Made by a program: the position numbers and the translations under genes. The notes under the pieces were generated by a model. That model was not told the DNA's origin, made no database searches, and worked only from the letters and a program-made list of their open reading frames with translations. This document shows, piece after piece, positions 14,958 to 22,869 of a stretch of 25,296 nucleotides of DNA. Source of the DNA: a virus. The first letter of the stretch is position 1; each line of letters begins with the position of its first letter. The stretch lies in the IMG/VR virus record IMGVR_UViG_3300025151_000274, positions 1 to 25,296 of that record; one strand, written 5' to 3'.

Positions 14958-15650
14958 ATGACTGTGTCCAAATTGTTCCTAAATGGTTGTTCGTTTTTGA
15001 CTTTTCGTCCTAAGCAGGGTGTTGATACACATTGTGGCGTTGAACTGGCAAAGAAGATGGATTTGGAGATTGCTGTTAATCTTGCAGGTGGAGGCCGAGG
15101 TAACAAGAGGACAAGTTTCACAACAAAAGTATGGTGTGAAAAGTATCCAGACATTGCTGAAAAATGTTTTTTCCTGATAGGGTCTAGTTCAGGCACCAGG
15201 ATCGATTATCCAACGAGTGATGGGTACAAGAGGCACAAATTTCCAAGTATGGCCACCACGTGGAGAACTTACAGTCCAAACAAGGACCCTGAATGTAAGA
15301 CTTTTTGGAAGTACTTGATGCGTACTGGTGCGGACGTAGATCAGATGACGCAGATTGAATCAATTGATAACATTTTAAATTTACAATATTATTTTGAGAA
15401 GAAAAAATATCCATATCTGATTTACCATACAATCTCTGACGCAAAAATTAAAAATGAGGACATTAAATTGTTGTATAGCAAAATAAACAAAGATAGATTT
15501 TTTAGGCCAGACTCGAGCCATATAGATTATGTTTTAGAAAATAAACTTACTATCAGTAATGATGATCCTCATCCAAGCACACAAGGACACGAACAATGGG
15601 CAACGCTCTTAAAGGAATACATAGATGCTAACAATCTACGCACCATTTAG
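14958..15650 (+). CDS. SGNH/GDSL-like hydrolase, 230 aa
   Basis: Residues 9-13 (NGCSF) match block I of phage SGNH hydrolases, making Ser12 the nucleophile. Gly-rich AGGGRGNKR (43-51) fits block II, and DDPHPSTQGHEQWA (202-215) gives the catalytic Asp202-x-x-His205 of block V. Such enzymes remove acyl (often O-acetyl) groups from sugars or polysaccharide. I use ATG 14958; a GTG at 14943 would add five residues but lies upstream of the likely transcription start. It leads the plus-strand block 14958-20113 and overlaps the next gene by 26 bp. Confidence 0.75.
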   Translation: MTVSKLFLNGCSFLTFRPKQGVDTHCGVELAKKMDLEIAVNLAGGGRGNKRTSFTTKVWCEKYPDIAEKCFFLIGSSSGTRIDYPTSDGYKRHKFPSMATTWRTYSPNKDPECKTFWKYLMRTGADVDQMTQIESIDNILNLQYYFEKKKYPYLIYHTISDAKIKNEDIKLLYSKINKDRFFRPDSSHIDYVLENKLTISNDDPHPSTQGHEQWATLLKEYIDANNLRTI

Positions 15651-16437
15651 TAATACAAAAAGCAAAGCATGGGAAGTTTTCAACGGCGTACAAAAGTCAT
15701 GGCCTGATCAAATAACAAAACTTGATAACGCAGTTGAATCGGAGCCTGTAAGCAACAGCATGTTCTGGGGATTTGTCAATAACAACTTAGAAATGGTTAA
15801 AAAATTAGAGGCACGTAATCATAACTTCTGGTTTACTGATACTCCGTACTTTGGAAGATTTGATAATGAGAATCTCAAACCTCATAATCATTATTGGCGT
15901 CTATGCAAAAATGCAATACACGTTCCTTATATAAAAGACTGTAAGGCTGACAGATTTGAAAAATTTGGAATGAAAATTAAAGCACCAAACTTTGCTGGAA
16001 AGCACGTGTTAGTATGTCCTAGTTCTCCTGGCATCAATCATTATTTGGACAAACCTAATTGGACTAACGACATTATAGAGCAGATTAAAAGGTACACAGA
16101 CAGACCTATCAAACTTCGACACAAGCCTAGGGGCAGGGGTACATCAGGACCGAGTGAGGCCAAGGTACCCCTATCCGAGGACCTAAAAGAGGCATGGTGT
16201 GTTGTCACTAGTTGCTCGATAGCGGCTGTGGAAGCCATATGTGAAGGAATACCTGTTTTTTGTGACAATAAGAGTTTTGCTGTGGATGTTGGTAACGTAG
16301 AACTGTCAGATATAGAAAATCCGTATTACGGCGGCCCTGAACCTTGGTTGTACAGTTTAGCATACCAGCAGTTCACTCCAGAAGAGTTTGAGAACGGACG
16401 GGCAGTAGAGATACTGATGGACAAAGGAATATTGTAA
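15625..16437 (+). CDS. GT-B-like/capsule-synthesis-type protein, paralog 4 of 4, 270 aa
   Basis: Same length as paralog 3 and the closest to it: FTDTPYFGRF (about 73), YWRLCKNAIHV (about 92), DRPIKLRHKPRGRG (about 160), AWCVVTSCSIAAVEAICEGIPVF (about 190), then IENPYYGGPEPW and LAYQQFTPEEFENG. The start is supported by a Shine-Dalgarno AAAGGA (15611-15616) eight bases upstream; it overlaps the SGNH gene by 26 bp. It is the only member on the plus strand, so the family has been moved or inverted as well as duplicated. Probable nucleotide-sugar-dependent transferase; substrate unknown. Confidence 0.65.
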   Translation: MLTIYAPFSNTKSKAWEVFNGVQKSWPDQITKLDNAVESEPVSNSMFWGFVNNNLEMVKKLEARNHNFWFTDTPYFGRFDNENLKPHNHYWRLCKNAIHVPYIKDCKADRFEKFGMKIKAPNFAGKHVLVCPSSPGINHYLDKPNWTNDIIEQIKRYTDRPIKLRHKPRGRGTSGPSEAKVPLSEDLKEAWCVVTSCSIAAVEAICEGIPVFCDNKSFAVDVGNVELSDIENPYYGGPEPWLYSLAYQQFTPEEFENGRAVEILMDKGIL

Positions 16438-17138
16438 TGCCTAAATTAAAATTTTATGATTCAGAATCATTTTCATTTCCCATTGGAAATAAAAAAATTA
16501 TTTTTGCAAACAATAAGGGACAGCAAACATATATTAAAAATAGGATGGACAGGATGTTGACCAAAGAACCAGAAACTATAAAATGGATCAACAACTTTGA
16601 AACAGACAGTGTTTTTTTTGACATTGGTGCAAACATAGGTATCTATTCATTATACAGTTCAGTGATAAAAGGCAACACTGTGTATGCGTTTGAACCACAC
16701 GCCTCCAGTTACAAAAATCTACTAGATAGCATTAATCTTAACAACTTGACAAAATGTCATGCGTACAGTATTGCAATTAGTGATAAGGTCGACCTTTCTA
16801 CAATCAATGTTAAGAACATGCACGAAGGTGTGGCCGATAACAAGGTTGGTGAGCAAGGAGAATATTACCATGGATGCACACAAATGCCATTGAATTTTTT
16901 AGTAGAAAGGAAAATACTACCCCAACCGGATTATATCAAGATAGACGTGGACGGTTTCGAAGACAAAGTTATAGAAGGATCGATGCAGGTATTTAGAAAT
17001 TGTAAAGGACTTCTAGTTGAAATCGAAAACAAGCACATCAATTATGTAGACATGATTTGTGCTTTGGGATTCAAACTAGAATCAAAACACAAGCGTAACG
17101 AAGAAGAACACAACTATATTTTTGTAAATGAAAATTGA
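16437..17138 (+). CDS. FkbM-family SAM methyltransferase (1), 233 aa
   Basis: Rossmann SAM-binding motif FDIGANIGIY (61-70), acidic ribose-binding EPH (86-88), and the FkbM signature IKIDVDGFEDKVIEG (around 165-180) followed by LLVEIENKH. FkbM-type enzymes usually methylate sugar hydroxyls in secondary metabolites and surface glycans. The start overlaps the previous stop as TAATG; the end overlaps the second FkbM gene by 11 bp. The two methyltransferases are only distantly alike, so they probably differ in target rather than being a fresh duplication. Confidence 0.85.
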   Translation: MPKLKFYDSESFSFPIGNKKIIFANNKGQQTYIKNRMDRMLTKEPETIKWINNFETDSVFFDIGANIGIYSLYSSVIKGNTVYAFEPHASSYKNLLDSINLNNLTKCHAYSIAISDKVDLSTINVKNMHEGVADNKVGEQGEYYHGCTQMPLNFLVERKILPQPDYIKIDVDGFEDKVIEGSMQVFRNCKGLLVEIENKHINYVDMICALGFKLESKHKRNEEEHNYIFVNEN

Positions 17139-17757
17139 AAAAGTAAATAATTTTTGGGTGCCAAGCAATGATGTGCATATAAATGACTGGAAGTCTGGTC
17201 AACCTTTTACGCAGAATAAATGTTTGGAAAAATTTATTGCATACTGCGAAGCAAACAACAAAAAATTCAATCACATACTAGACATAGGTGCCTGGGTAGG
17301 CACTTGGAGTATGGCTATGAATCCATATTGTGGCAGAGTGGTGGCATTCGAACCTGATCCAGTTCACTATACCTGTCTTGTGAAAAACGTTGCTGATGAC
17401 ATCGAAACACATCAACTAGCAGTTGGATCTGATACCAAGATGATATCACTGTCCGATGACGACTTCACTCAGGCAAAGAGAGTAATTGGCGACGGTGAAA
17501 TACCTATGATCACAGTAGACAGTCTTAATCTTAGCGATGTAGATGTAATCAAAATAGATGTTGAGGGGTATGAGATGGAAGTGCTGAAAGGTGCTGAAAA
17601 AACTTTACAAACAAACACATATGTGATGATCGAACTGAATAGCAACACCGGAAAGTATGGCAGTAGCAATCAAGAGTGTATGGATCTATTACACAAAAAC
17701 GGCTATAAACTTTTGCTAGAACATTGGCCAGATAAGGTATACTATCGTGCAGATTGA
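17128..17757 (+). CDS. FkbM-family SAM methyltransferase (2), 209 aa
   Basis: SAM motif ILDIGAWVGTW (50-60), EPD (76-78), and VDVIKIDVEGYEMEVLKGAEK (around 140-160), the typical FkbM C-terminal signature, then YVMIELN. It is shorter at the N terminus than its neighbour. It follows with an 11-bp overlap and in turn overlaps the sulfotransferase gene by 11 bp, so methylation and sulfation enzymes are translated as one unit. Target inferred to be a glycan hydroxyl. Confidence 0.85.
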   Translation: MKIEKVNNFWVPSNDVHINDWKSGQPFTQNKCLEKFIAYCEANNKKFNHILDIGAWVGTWSMAMNPYCGRVVAFEPDPVHYTCLVKNVADDIETHQLAVGSDTKMISLSDDDFTQAKRVIGDGEIPMITVDSLNLSDVDVIKIDVEGYEMEVLKGAEKTLQTNTYVMIELNSNTGKYGSSNQECMDLLHKNGYKLLLEHWPDKVYYRAD

Positions 17758-18388
17758 CGGAGAATCAAAAATAATATTCGTGCATATACCAAGGACAGGC
17801 GGTAGTTGGTTCAGTTATGCGTGGAATAGTGCTAAGGGAATAGGCCCTTGTGTACTACGTGGGGAAAAATTGTTAAACAAATCTAATAACAAAAGTGTTC
17901 AGTGTGGTAAGCATGGAAGACTGTCCGGAATACTAGAGAAACTAGAAAAGATAGAATACGATCACCGGGGTCATAAGATTGTTACAATGGTTAGGCATCC
18001 AGTGGATAGGGCACTCAGCAGTTGGGTGTGGTTCAGTGAGGTTAAGGACACTGCAAAAAAACATGGTTGGAAAAGCATAGATGACATGCTTGATGAGTTT
18101 GAAGGTGGCAACCACAGATCTAATTACTTGCCACAGGTATATTGGCTAGAAGAACAGAATGCTAAATTTGACCATATCTACAAATTTGAAGATGTACTCT
18201 CAAACAATAAAATAGTTCAAAAGGATTTTCCATTATTTAATAGAGGGTACGCCAATAAAAATCATCTAAGAAGAGGCAGAAAAGTAACAGGTAACGAATA
18301 TTTTGATCAAAAACAAATCGAAAGAATCAAACACTTGTACAGAGATGACATTAATTTTTTAAGCGAACATTACAAGGATCTTAAATAA
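17747..18388 (+). CDS. Sulfotransferase-family protein, 213 aa, GTG start
   Basis: PAPS-dependent sulfotransferase fold. The 5'-phosphosulfate loop reads FVHIPRTGGSWF (11-22) with Arg16 and Ser20, and the 3'-phosphate site reads VRHPVDRALSS (82-92) with Arg83 and Ser91. YKFEDV near 150 matches the family's 'R/KYEDL' element. The N-terminal loop with GG in place of GKT is common in carbohydrate sulfotransferases. GTG at 17747 is the start: AAGG (17734-17737) lies nine bases upstream, and the frame overlaps the methyltransferase by 11 bp. No PAPS-making genes lie in this window, so PAPS would come from the host. Likely adds sulfate to a sugar. Confidence 0.83.
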   Translation: MQIDGESKIIFVHIPRTGGSWFSYAWNSAKGIGPCVLRGEKLLNKSNNKSVQCGKHGRLSGILEKLEKIEYDHRGHKIVTMVRHPVDRALSSWVWFSEVKDTAKKHGWKSIDDMLDEFEGGNHRSNYLPQVYWLEEQNAKFDHIYKFEDVLSNNKIVQKDFPLFNRGYANKNHLRRGRKVTGNEYFDQKQIERIKHLYRDDINFLSEHYKDLK

Positions 18389-18392
18389 AATT

Positions 18393-19397
18393 ATGAAAAT
18401 TTTCATTACCGGAGTTGCCGGCTTCCTAGGTAGTCATTTAGCAGATTTAATGTTATCGCAAGGTCACACTGTGGCCGGGAACGACAACATGATAGGTGGT
18501 TACACGGACAATGTGCCTCAAGATGTTGAGTTCCATCAAGTTGACTGTTGTGATTTAGAAAACTTGACTAAGGCAATGGAAGGCTGTGACATAGTGTATC
18601 ACACAGCGGCTACGGCTTATGAAGGATTGAGTGTATTCTCTCCTGTACTTGTTACAAGAAATATATTTGAAGCGTCAGTAACAACTATTACTGCGGCAAT
18701 AAGAAATAAAGTTAAACGTATTGTGTATTGTTCAAGCATGGCAAGATATGGACATCATGATAAGATGCCATACAAAGAAACTTACGAGTGTCGTCCCCAA
18801 GATCCATACGGTATTGCCAAGAAGGCCGGGGAAGATGTTCTTAGAAATTTATGTGAAACCCACGGAGTTGAGTATGTAATCGCTGTTCCACACAACATTG
18901 TTGGACCAAGACAAAAGTATGATGACCCTTTTAGAAACGTTATGTCTATAATGTTGAACAGAATGTTACAAGGTAAGCAACCAATCATATACGGAGACGG
19001 AGAGCAACAAAGATGTTTTAGTTACATAGATGATTGTTTATATTGTTTGAATGCACTCGCGTTCCAAGACAATGTAGTTGGGGAAGTAATTAATATTGGT
19101 CCAGATGAAGAACCTATTACAATCAATGAGTTGGCGGAGGCCTGTGCAAACGAAACTGGAGTCAATCTTGATCCTATACATCACAAAGACAGGCCCAAAG
19201 AGGTCAAACTAGCAGTATGTTCATCAGACAAAGCAAGAGAATTATTAGGTTATAACACAGCAACCAATATGCGACAGTCGGTTAAAAAGACAGCAGAGTA
19301 TATCAGAACAAGAGGCACAAAAAAATTCCAATACCACCTACCATTAGAAATTATAAATGATCAAACACCAGATACTTGGAAGAAGAAATTGATATGA
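18393..19397 (+). CDS. NAD-dependent epimerase/dehydratase (extended SDR), 334 aa
   Basis: Dinucleotide-binding TGVAGFLG (6-13), Tyr139-x3-Lys143 (PYGIAKKAGE) and the SSMARYG strand (114-120) before it mark an extended short-chain dehydrogenase of the UDP-sugar 4-epimerase/dehydratase type. Later NIVGPRQKYDDPFRNV and EQQRCFSYIDDC are the usual substrate-domain elements of this family. It changes the stereochemistry or oxidation of an NDP-sugar, supplying the transferases around it. Full length for the family. It follows the sulfotransferase by 4 bp and its end overlaps the next gene as ATGA. Confidence 0.88.
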   Translation: MKIFITGVAGFLGSHLADLMLSQGHTVAGNDNMIGGYTDNVPQDVEFHQVDCCDLENLTKAMEGCDIVYHTAATAYEGLSVFSPVLVTRNIFEASVTTITAAIRNKVKRIVYCSSMARYGHHDKMPYKETYECRPQDPYGIAKKAGEDVLRNLCETHGVEYVIAVPHNIVGPRQKYDDPFRNVMSIMLNRMLQGKQPIIYGDGEQQRCFSYIDDCLYCLNALAFQDNVVGEVINIGPDEEPITINELAEACANETGVNLDPIHHKDRPKEVKLAVCSSDKARELLGYNTATNMRQSVKKTAEYIRTRGTKKFQYHLPLEIINDQTPDTWKKKLI

Positions 19398-20113
19398 TTT
19401 CTTTCTGTTGTCCATCAAGAGGCAGACCTGAACTAGCAAAAAGATTAGTTGATACTGCCACTGCCACACAAAAACATGACACAGAATTTTTATTTTATCT
19501 CAATGACGATGATGAGAAACTTGAACAATATAGAGACCTACTCGATGAGAAACATTACACAATAGGTCCAAATCAGTCCACATGTTTTAGTTGGAATTTG
19601 ATGTGTGAGAAGGCATCTAATGATGTTGTGATGTTAATGGGCGATGATGTTCAAGTCAACACAAAGGATTGGGATCAACTGATCGTAGACGAAATAGATA
19701 AGTTTGACGATAAAATCCTAATGGTTGTTCCCTCGGATGGCCGTAAAAAGAATGTAGAAAGGCTGGGCGATAAAACAAGATTATGGGGCGATGAGCCGTT
19801 GGGAGCGGCACACTTTGCAGTGCATAAAAATTGGACAAACACTTTAGGTTATCTCGCACCGGTTTTTTTTTGGCACTGGTACGTAGATTCCTATACACAA
19901 AAAGTTGCAAGGAAAATTAATAGATGCCTTTACTTGCCAACAGTCGAGTTCAAAGTTAAGAAAATCACCAATGACAATGCAGGTAAACAAATAAGGTCTA
20001 ACCTCAACATCAATCTGAGAGACAACTATGTTTGGGAGAGAGTACGAGGTACGCACTTGTATACAGATGTGGATAGACTTGCAAAGTTTATAAAGGAAAA
20101 AAGCACTTCTTAG
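19394..20113 (+). CDS. GT2-like glycosyltransferase, 239 aa
   Basis: MISFCCPSRGRP (1-12) resembles the first strand and loop of GT2 enzymes (usually VS-hydrophobic-x-x-x-NR); FLFYLNDDDEKL (33-44) and VVMLMGDDVQV (78-88) give two acidic strands, of which GDD (83-85) is the likely DxD equivalent. The ATG at 19394 overlaps the epimerase stop as ATGA; a TTG at 19376 upstream is less likely. The gene closes the plus-strand block and its last 26 bp overlap the convergent oxygenase gene. Sugar unknown. Confidence 0.68.
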   Translation: MISFCCPSRGRPELAKRLVDTATATQKHDTEFLFYLNDDDEKLEQYRDLLDEKHYTIGPNQSTCFSWNLMCEKASNDVVMLMGDDVQVNTKDWDQLIVDEIDKFDDKILMVVPSDGRKKNVERLGDKTRLWGDEPLGAAHFAVHKNWTNTLGYLAPVFFWHWYVDSYTQKVARKINRCLYLPTVEFKVKKITNDNAGKQIRSNLNINLRDNYVWERVRGTHLYTDVDRLAKFIKEKSTS

Positions 20114-20699
20114 ATCTGTGCTTCATTACAAATAAATTAAAAGTTATTCTATTGGTATTTTGATTGCTTTCATATGAATGCCAAGTTTTACCTTGTTGTC
20201 CACAGAATATAAAACTTGAGTTTGGTTCCCATTTTGCTTCTTTAACAAAACTATCTTCGGTCTTAGCATTGTACATTTTAGTTCCAACATTGTCTTTGGG
20301 TGTGATATAAGTTACCGAGCTCCAAGTTTTTTCAAGACCTTCTTGATGTATATGAAATTTGTATGGCAACGGAGGAGTAACACTGATGTGTGCATTGATA
20401 CCAAGATTTGAATATTGTCTATAATTTGGATACACGCCCTGTATCTGTTGGATGTTGTCGTAAAGATTTTGACATATATCAACAGTTTCATCATAAAACT
20501 CTATGCCATGGTCTTCAAATTGATCAGGAAATATATGAATAAGTTCTCCGGTCACATCCATTAGATTGTCTTGACATTGTTGCCTTAGTTTTTCAAAAAC
20601 AGATTCGTCAAACGTCTGCTGTATAATTTGATGTGGCCACGGATCAGTTTGCACTGGTGAACTAACACATTGATCTAAAAACCTTTTACCCTGCGTCAT
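20088..20699 (-). CDS. Probable 2OG-Fe(II) oxygenase, HxE variant, 203 aa
   Basis: The C-terminal half has the double-stranded beta-helix pattern of 2OG oxygenases: FHIHQEG (115-121), WSSVTYITPKD (126-136), SSFIFCG (161-167), KTWHSYE (171-177) and NRITFNLFV (183-191). The metal ligands read as His118-x-Glu120 and His174, with Arg184 for 2-oxoglutarate. A Glu in place of the usual Asp is a known but less common variant. It is unlike the other oxygenase in this window. Last gene of the long block that begins at uvsX; overlaps the preceding gene as ATGA. Confidence 0.6.
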   Translation of the reverse strand: MTQGKRFLDQCVSSPVQTDPWPHQIIQQTFDESVFEKLRQQCQDNLMDVTGELIHIFPDQFEDHGIEFYDETVDICQNLYDNIQQIQGVYPNYRQYSNLGINAHISVTPPLPYKFHIHQEGLEKTWSSVTYITPKDNVGTKMYNAKTEDSFVKEAKWEPNSSFIFCGQQGKTWHSYESNQNTNRITFNLFVMKHRSKKCFFPL

Positions 20700-21124
20700 T
20701 TCAATCTCTCACAAATTTCATCAAATTTTTCAGTAGTCATTTCTATCTGAAACATTGGATTCCTGTTGTATGTTCTTTTTGTCTTAACAAATTTTATGTC
20801 TTTGGATTTAGTTATGAAAAAAGTGTTAGGGGCATATTTTAGTTGTTTACCATTTACAGAGATGTAGGAAATGGTGCTGTCTGCTCTTTCTTTGAAAAAC
20901 CATAAGCAAATTACATTTTGTCCAAAATCTACGTCCTGTAGTTTTTCTCTTAATTTAAAATTTACTTGAAATTCGTCTTTAAAATTTTTCCATTCTTGGT
21001 GTGTGAGGTTGTTTTGGTTTTCATACAAGACATCATACCTTTTGACGTCAAACAGGTTTGCAGTGTATATGTGTGCAACCGGCGTGTCAAAATAGTGATT
21101 CTTTATTAATTTGTTCCAATACAT
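20696..21124 (-). CDS. Hypothetical protein, 142 aa
   Basis: I choose ATG 21124, which overlaps the upstream stop as TAATG; a TTG at 21160 in the same frame would add 12 residues. The product is basic and aromatic-rich, without signal peptide or membrane segment. Segments such as NVICLWFF (near residue 70) and PNTFFITKSKDIKFV (near 99) suggest a beta-rich domain. No family recognised. It sits between a GT8-like transferase and an oxygenase, with overlaps on both sides, so it probably acts with them. Confidence 0.65.
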   Translation of the reverse strand: MYWNKLIKNHYFDTPVAHIYTANLFDVKRYDVLYENQNNLTHQEWKNFKDEFQVNFKLREKLQDVDFGQNVICLWFFKERADSTISYISVNGKQLKYAPNTFFITKSKDIKFVKTKRTYNRNPMFQIEMTTEKFDEICERLK

Positions 21125-21798
21125 TAAGAACTGAAGAGATTTATTAACTCTTTCTTCCAATCGTCTGCGTATTCACAGTCTCGGTATCCGTCAAACCACG
21201 GACCACCTTCCGTGTAGTGTAGTATTTTTGGTGTGCCATCTTGGGGTTGTTTATACCAACCAACAAGCCAGTTGTATTCCAACGGAAGCGATCCAATCTC
21301 GTTGTCATCTAGCCAACTGAATCTATGTAAAAATTTTGGAGATTCCTCGTTTAGTAGATCAGGTGTGAGGATTTTATTTTTTGGATGTTCACAGTTCCAT
21401 AAAACCATACTTGACCAATTTTTTCTTGGATACACGGTCTGAACCTGTCCATCCATTTTTGTTGTTTCCTTTGGAGTGTAGTCGTGTTGCACGACAACAA
21501 CTGCTTTCGAGTTGTCACAGTATTTTGCAAGTTCATGCGATGGGATCTTCCAGAGGAAATCACAGTCACAAAACACTGCCCAACCTTTGAAATCATTCAT
21601 GTATGGCACGAAAAATCTTGTAAAAGTAAATTCTGTCGATGCTAATTTATCCACGGGTCTTGTGTACAGTCCTGTATCTCTCATCTGTTTTTGTTTAAGG
21701 GGAATAACTTCTGCTGAAGGATCTCTACGTTTAATGCTGTGTTCACACACTTGGTATGCTATATCTTCTCTGCTATCGTGGCCTACGTAAATCTTCAT
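21124..21798 (-). CDS. GT8-like glycosyltransferase, 224 aa
   Basis: MKIYVGHDSREDIAY (1-15) is the first strand of GT8/GT-A fold proteins that act on NDP-sugars, and AVFCDCDFLW (74-83) gives the metal-binding Asp78-x-Asp80. WSSMVLWNCEH and YTEGGPWFDGY (Gly/Trp C-terminal loop) follow, as in phage glycosyltransferases of this type. ATG 21798 overlaps the upstream stop as ATGA, so the in-frame ATG at 21834 is not needed. It is linked through overlaps to uvsY and uvsX upstream. Donor and acceptor unknown. Confidence 0.75.
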   Translation of the reverse strand: MKIYVGHDSREDIAYQVCEHSIKRRDPSAEVIPLKQKQMRDTGLYTRPVDKLASTEFTFTRFFVPYMNDFKGWAVFCDCDFLWKIPSHELAKYCDNSKAVVVVQHDYTPKETTKMDGQVQTVYPRKNWSSMVLWNCEHPKNKILTPDLLNEESPKFLHRFSWLDDNEIGSLPLEYNWLVGWYKQPQDGTPKILHYTEGGPWFDGYRDCEYADDWKKELINLFSS

Positions 21799-22424
21799 GC
21801 TCTTCCTGATAATAGTTTGTGTATCTGTTGCCAATTACTTACACGTAATATTTCAGGGTGCTGTAGATCTTGATTATATGGATGGTCTATTAATATAGGC
21901 TTTAAACCGTATTTGAGCCCTGCTAAAGCGTTGGTAGGCTTGTCCTCTACCCAATATAGTCCAGTACCGTGAAACTCCGCTAACGCTGAATCTTTGTCTG
22001 CTCCTGTGCCTAATATATGGTAATTGACAAACACATGGTCGCCAAACAGTTCACCTAATCTACGCTTTCTAAGTTCCTGTGCTGGCTTGTCAGAAGTCTG
22101 AGATGTTATTGGAATGAACGTCCAACCTTCAGCGGCCAATAACTTTACCCATGTTTGTGAATCTGGCATAGGTCGTTGTGTTCCCATCCATGCACTCCTA
22201 TTGAATTCTCTGATTTGTTTTCTTATCTCTGCAACCGTAATTCCAAATCTTTCCGCCATTTCGTATGTGTTCTGTTTGTCGGGTAATAATCTATATGGAT
22301 GATATCTTGCCCCGCGTTCATCAAAAAGTGTTCTCTGCAACATCCATTTTGTGAAATGGTGTTCCCATTCCAACAAAACTCCATCAACGTCTGTGAGTAT
22401 GATTCTGTTATTTGATGTCGGCAT
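21795..22424 (-). CDS. HAD-superfamily phosphatase, 209 aa
   Basis: Motif I LTDVDGVLL (10-18) with Asp12 and Asp14, motif II ITSQTSDK (near 106), a Lys in TGADKDSAL (motif III, near 147), and motif IV WVEDKPTNA (near 162) mark a HAD phosphatase. The layout, with motif II 'hydrophobic-TSQT', resembles 5'(3')-nucleotidase-like members, so a nucleotide monophosphatase or a sugar phosphatase are both possible. It overlaps uvsY by 17 bp and the GT8-like gene as ATGA, so it bridges the recombination genes and the glycan genes. Confidence 0.8.
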   Translation of the reverse strand: MPTSNNRIILTDVDGVLLEWEHHFTKWMLQRTLFDERGARYHPYRLLPDKQNTYEMAERFGITVAEIRKQIREFNRSAWMGTQRPMPDSQTWVKLLAAEGWTFIPITSQTSDKPAQELRKRRLGELFGDHVFVNYHILGTGADKDSALAEFHGTGLYWVEDKPTNALAGLKYGLKPILIDHPYNQDLQHPEILRVSNWQQIHKLLSGRA

Positions 22425-22869
22425 CTTCCATTCCCGCTACACGCAGTTTGACAATGTTTGTAATTTGCCATTGTTTCTGGTCCAGGCCTTTGGTGATACC
22501 CAAGTATTGATTTCTTATTAGTGCAAAATCATTTACAATTTTTGTTAAGTCAACTACGTCGTCTTCTCCGTCCACATATTTCTCTGCGTCTCTGCTTGAA
22601 AGAGCCCTGTTATAGTTTTCTAAAAATTTTTTGAATGTTTTGGACCTTAGTCTTCTAAGTTCTATGTTTAGGTATTCCAGTATTGCTTCTAATTGTTGCA
22701 GTTGACCAAATCTCTCTTCAACTATGCCAGGCAATGCCGCACTTGCCCTCTCTAGATTTCCATAAATTTTACACTGCTTCTTTGCTTCTTGTAATTCTTT
22801 TTCAAAGAACGCTACACAATTAGGGATCTTGTCTAAACTTCTGCTGACTTCGTTGTACCAATTAATCAT
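22408..22869 (-). CDS. uvsY: UvsY recombination mediator, 153 aa
   Basis: UvsY loads UvsX onto gp32-coated single-stranded DNA. Although it is poorly conserved against T4 (137 aa), this protein has the marine-phage UvsY landmarks as I recall them: an N-terminal helix pair, ERFGQLQQLEAILEYLNIEL (52-71), FLENYNRALSSRDAEKYVDG (81-100) and KQWQITNIVKLRVAGMEDA (131-149). It follows uvsX with one small acidic gene between them and overlaps that gene by 8 bp. The identification rests on sequence memory and synteny together. Confidence 0.85.
   Translation of the reverse strand: MINWYNEVSRSLDKIPNCVAFFEKELQEAKKQCKIYGNLERASAALPGIVEERFGQLQQLEAILEYLNIELRRLRSKTFKKFLENYNRALSSRDAEKYVDGEDDVVDLTKIVNDFALIRNQYLGITKGLDQKQWQITNIVKLRVAGMEDADIK

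Noticed and set aside
21125-21160. TTG start adding 12 residues to the 142-aa hypothetical protein
   Set aside because: ATG 21124 overlaps the previous stop as TAATG and is the better codon; no Shine-Dalgarno supports the TTG.
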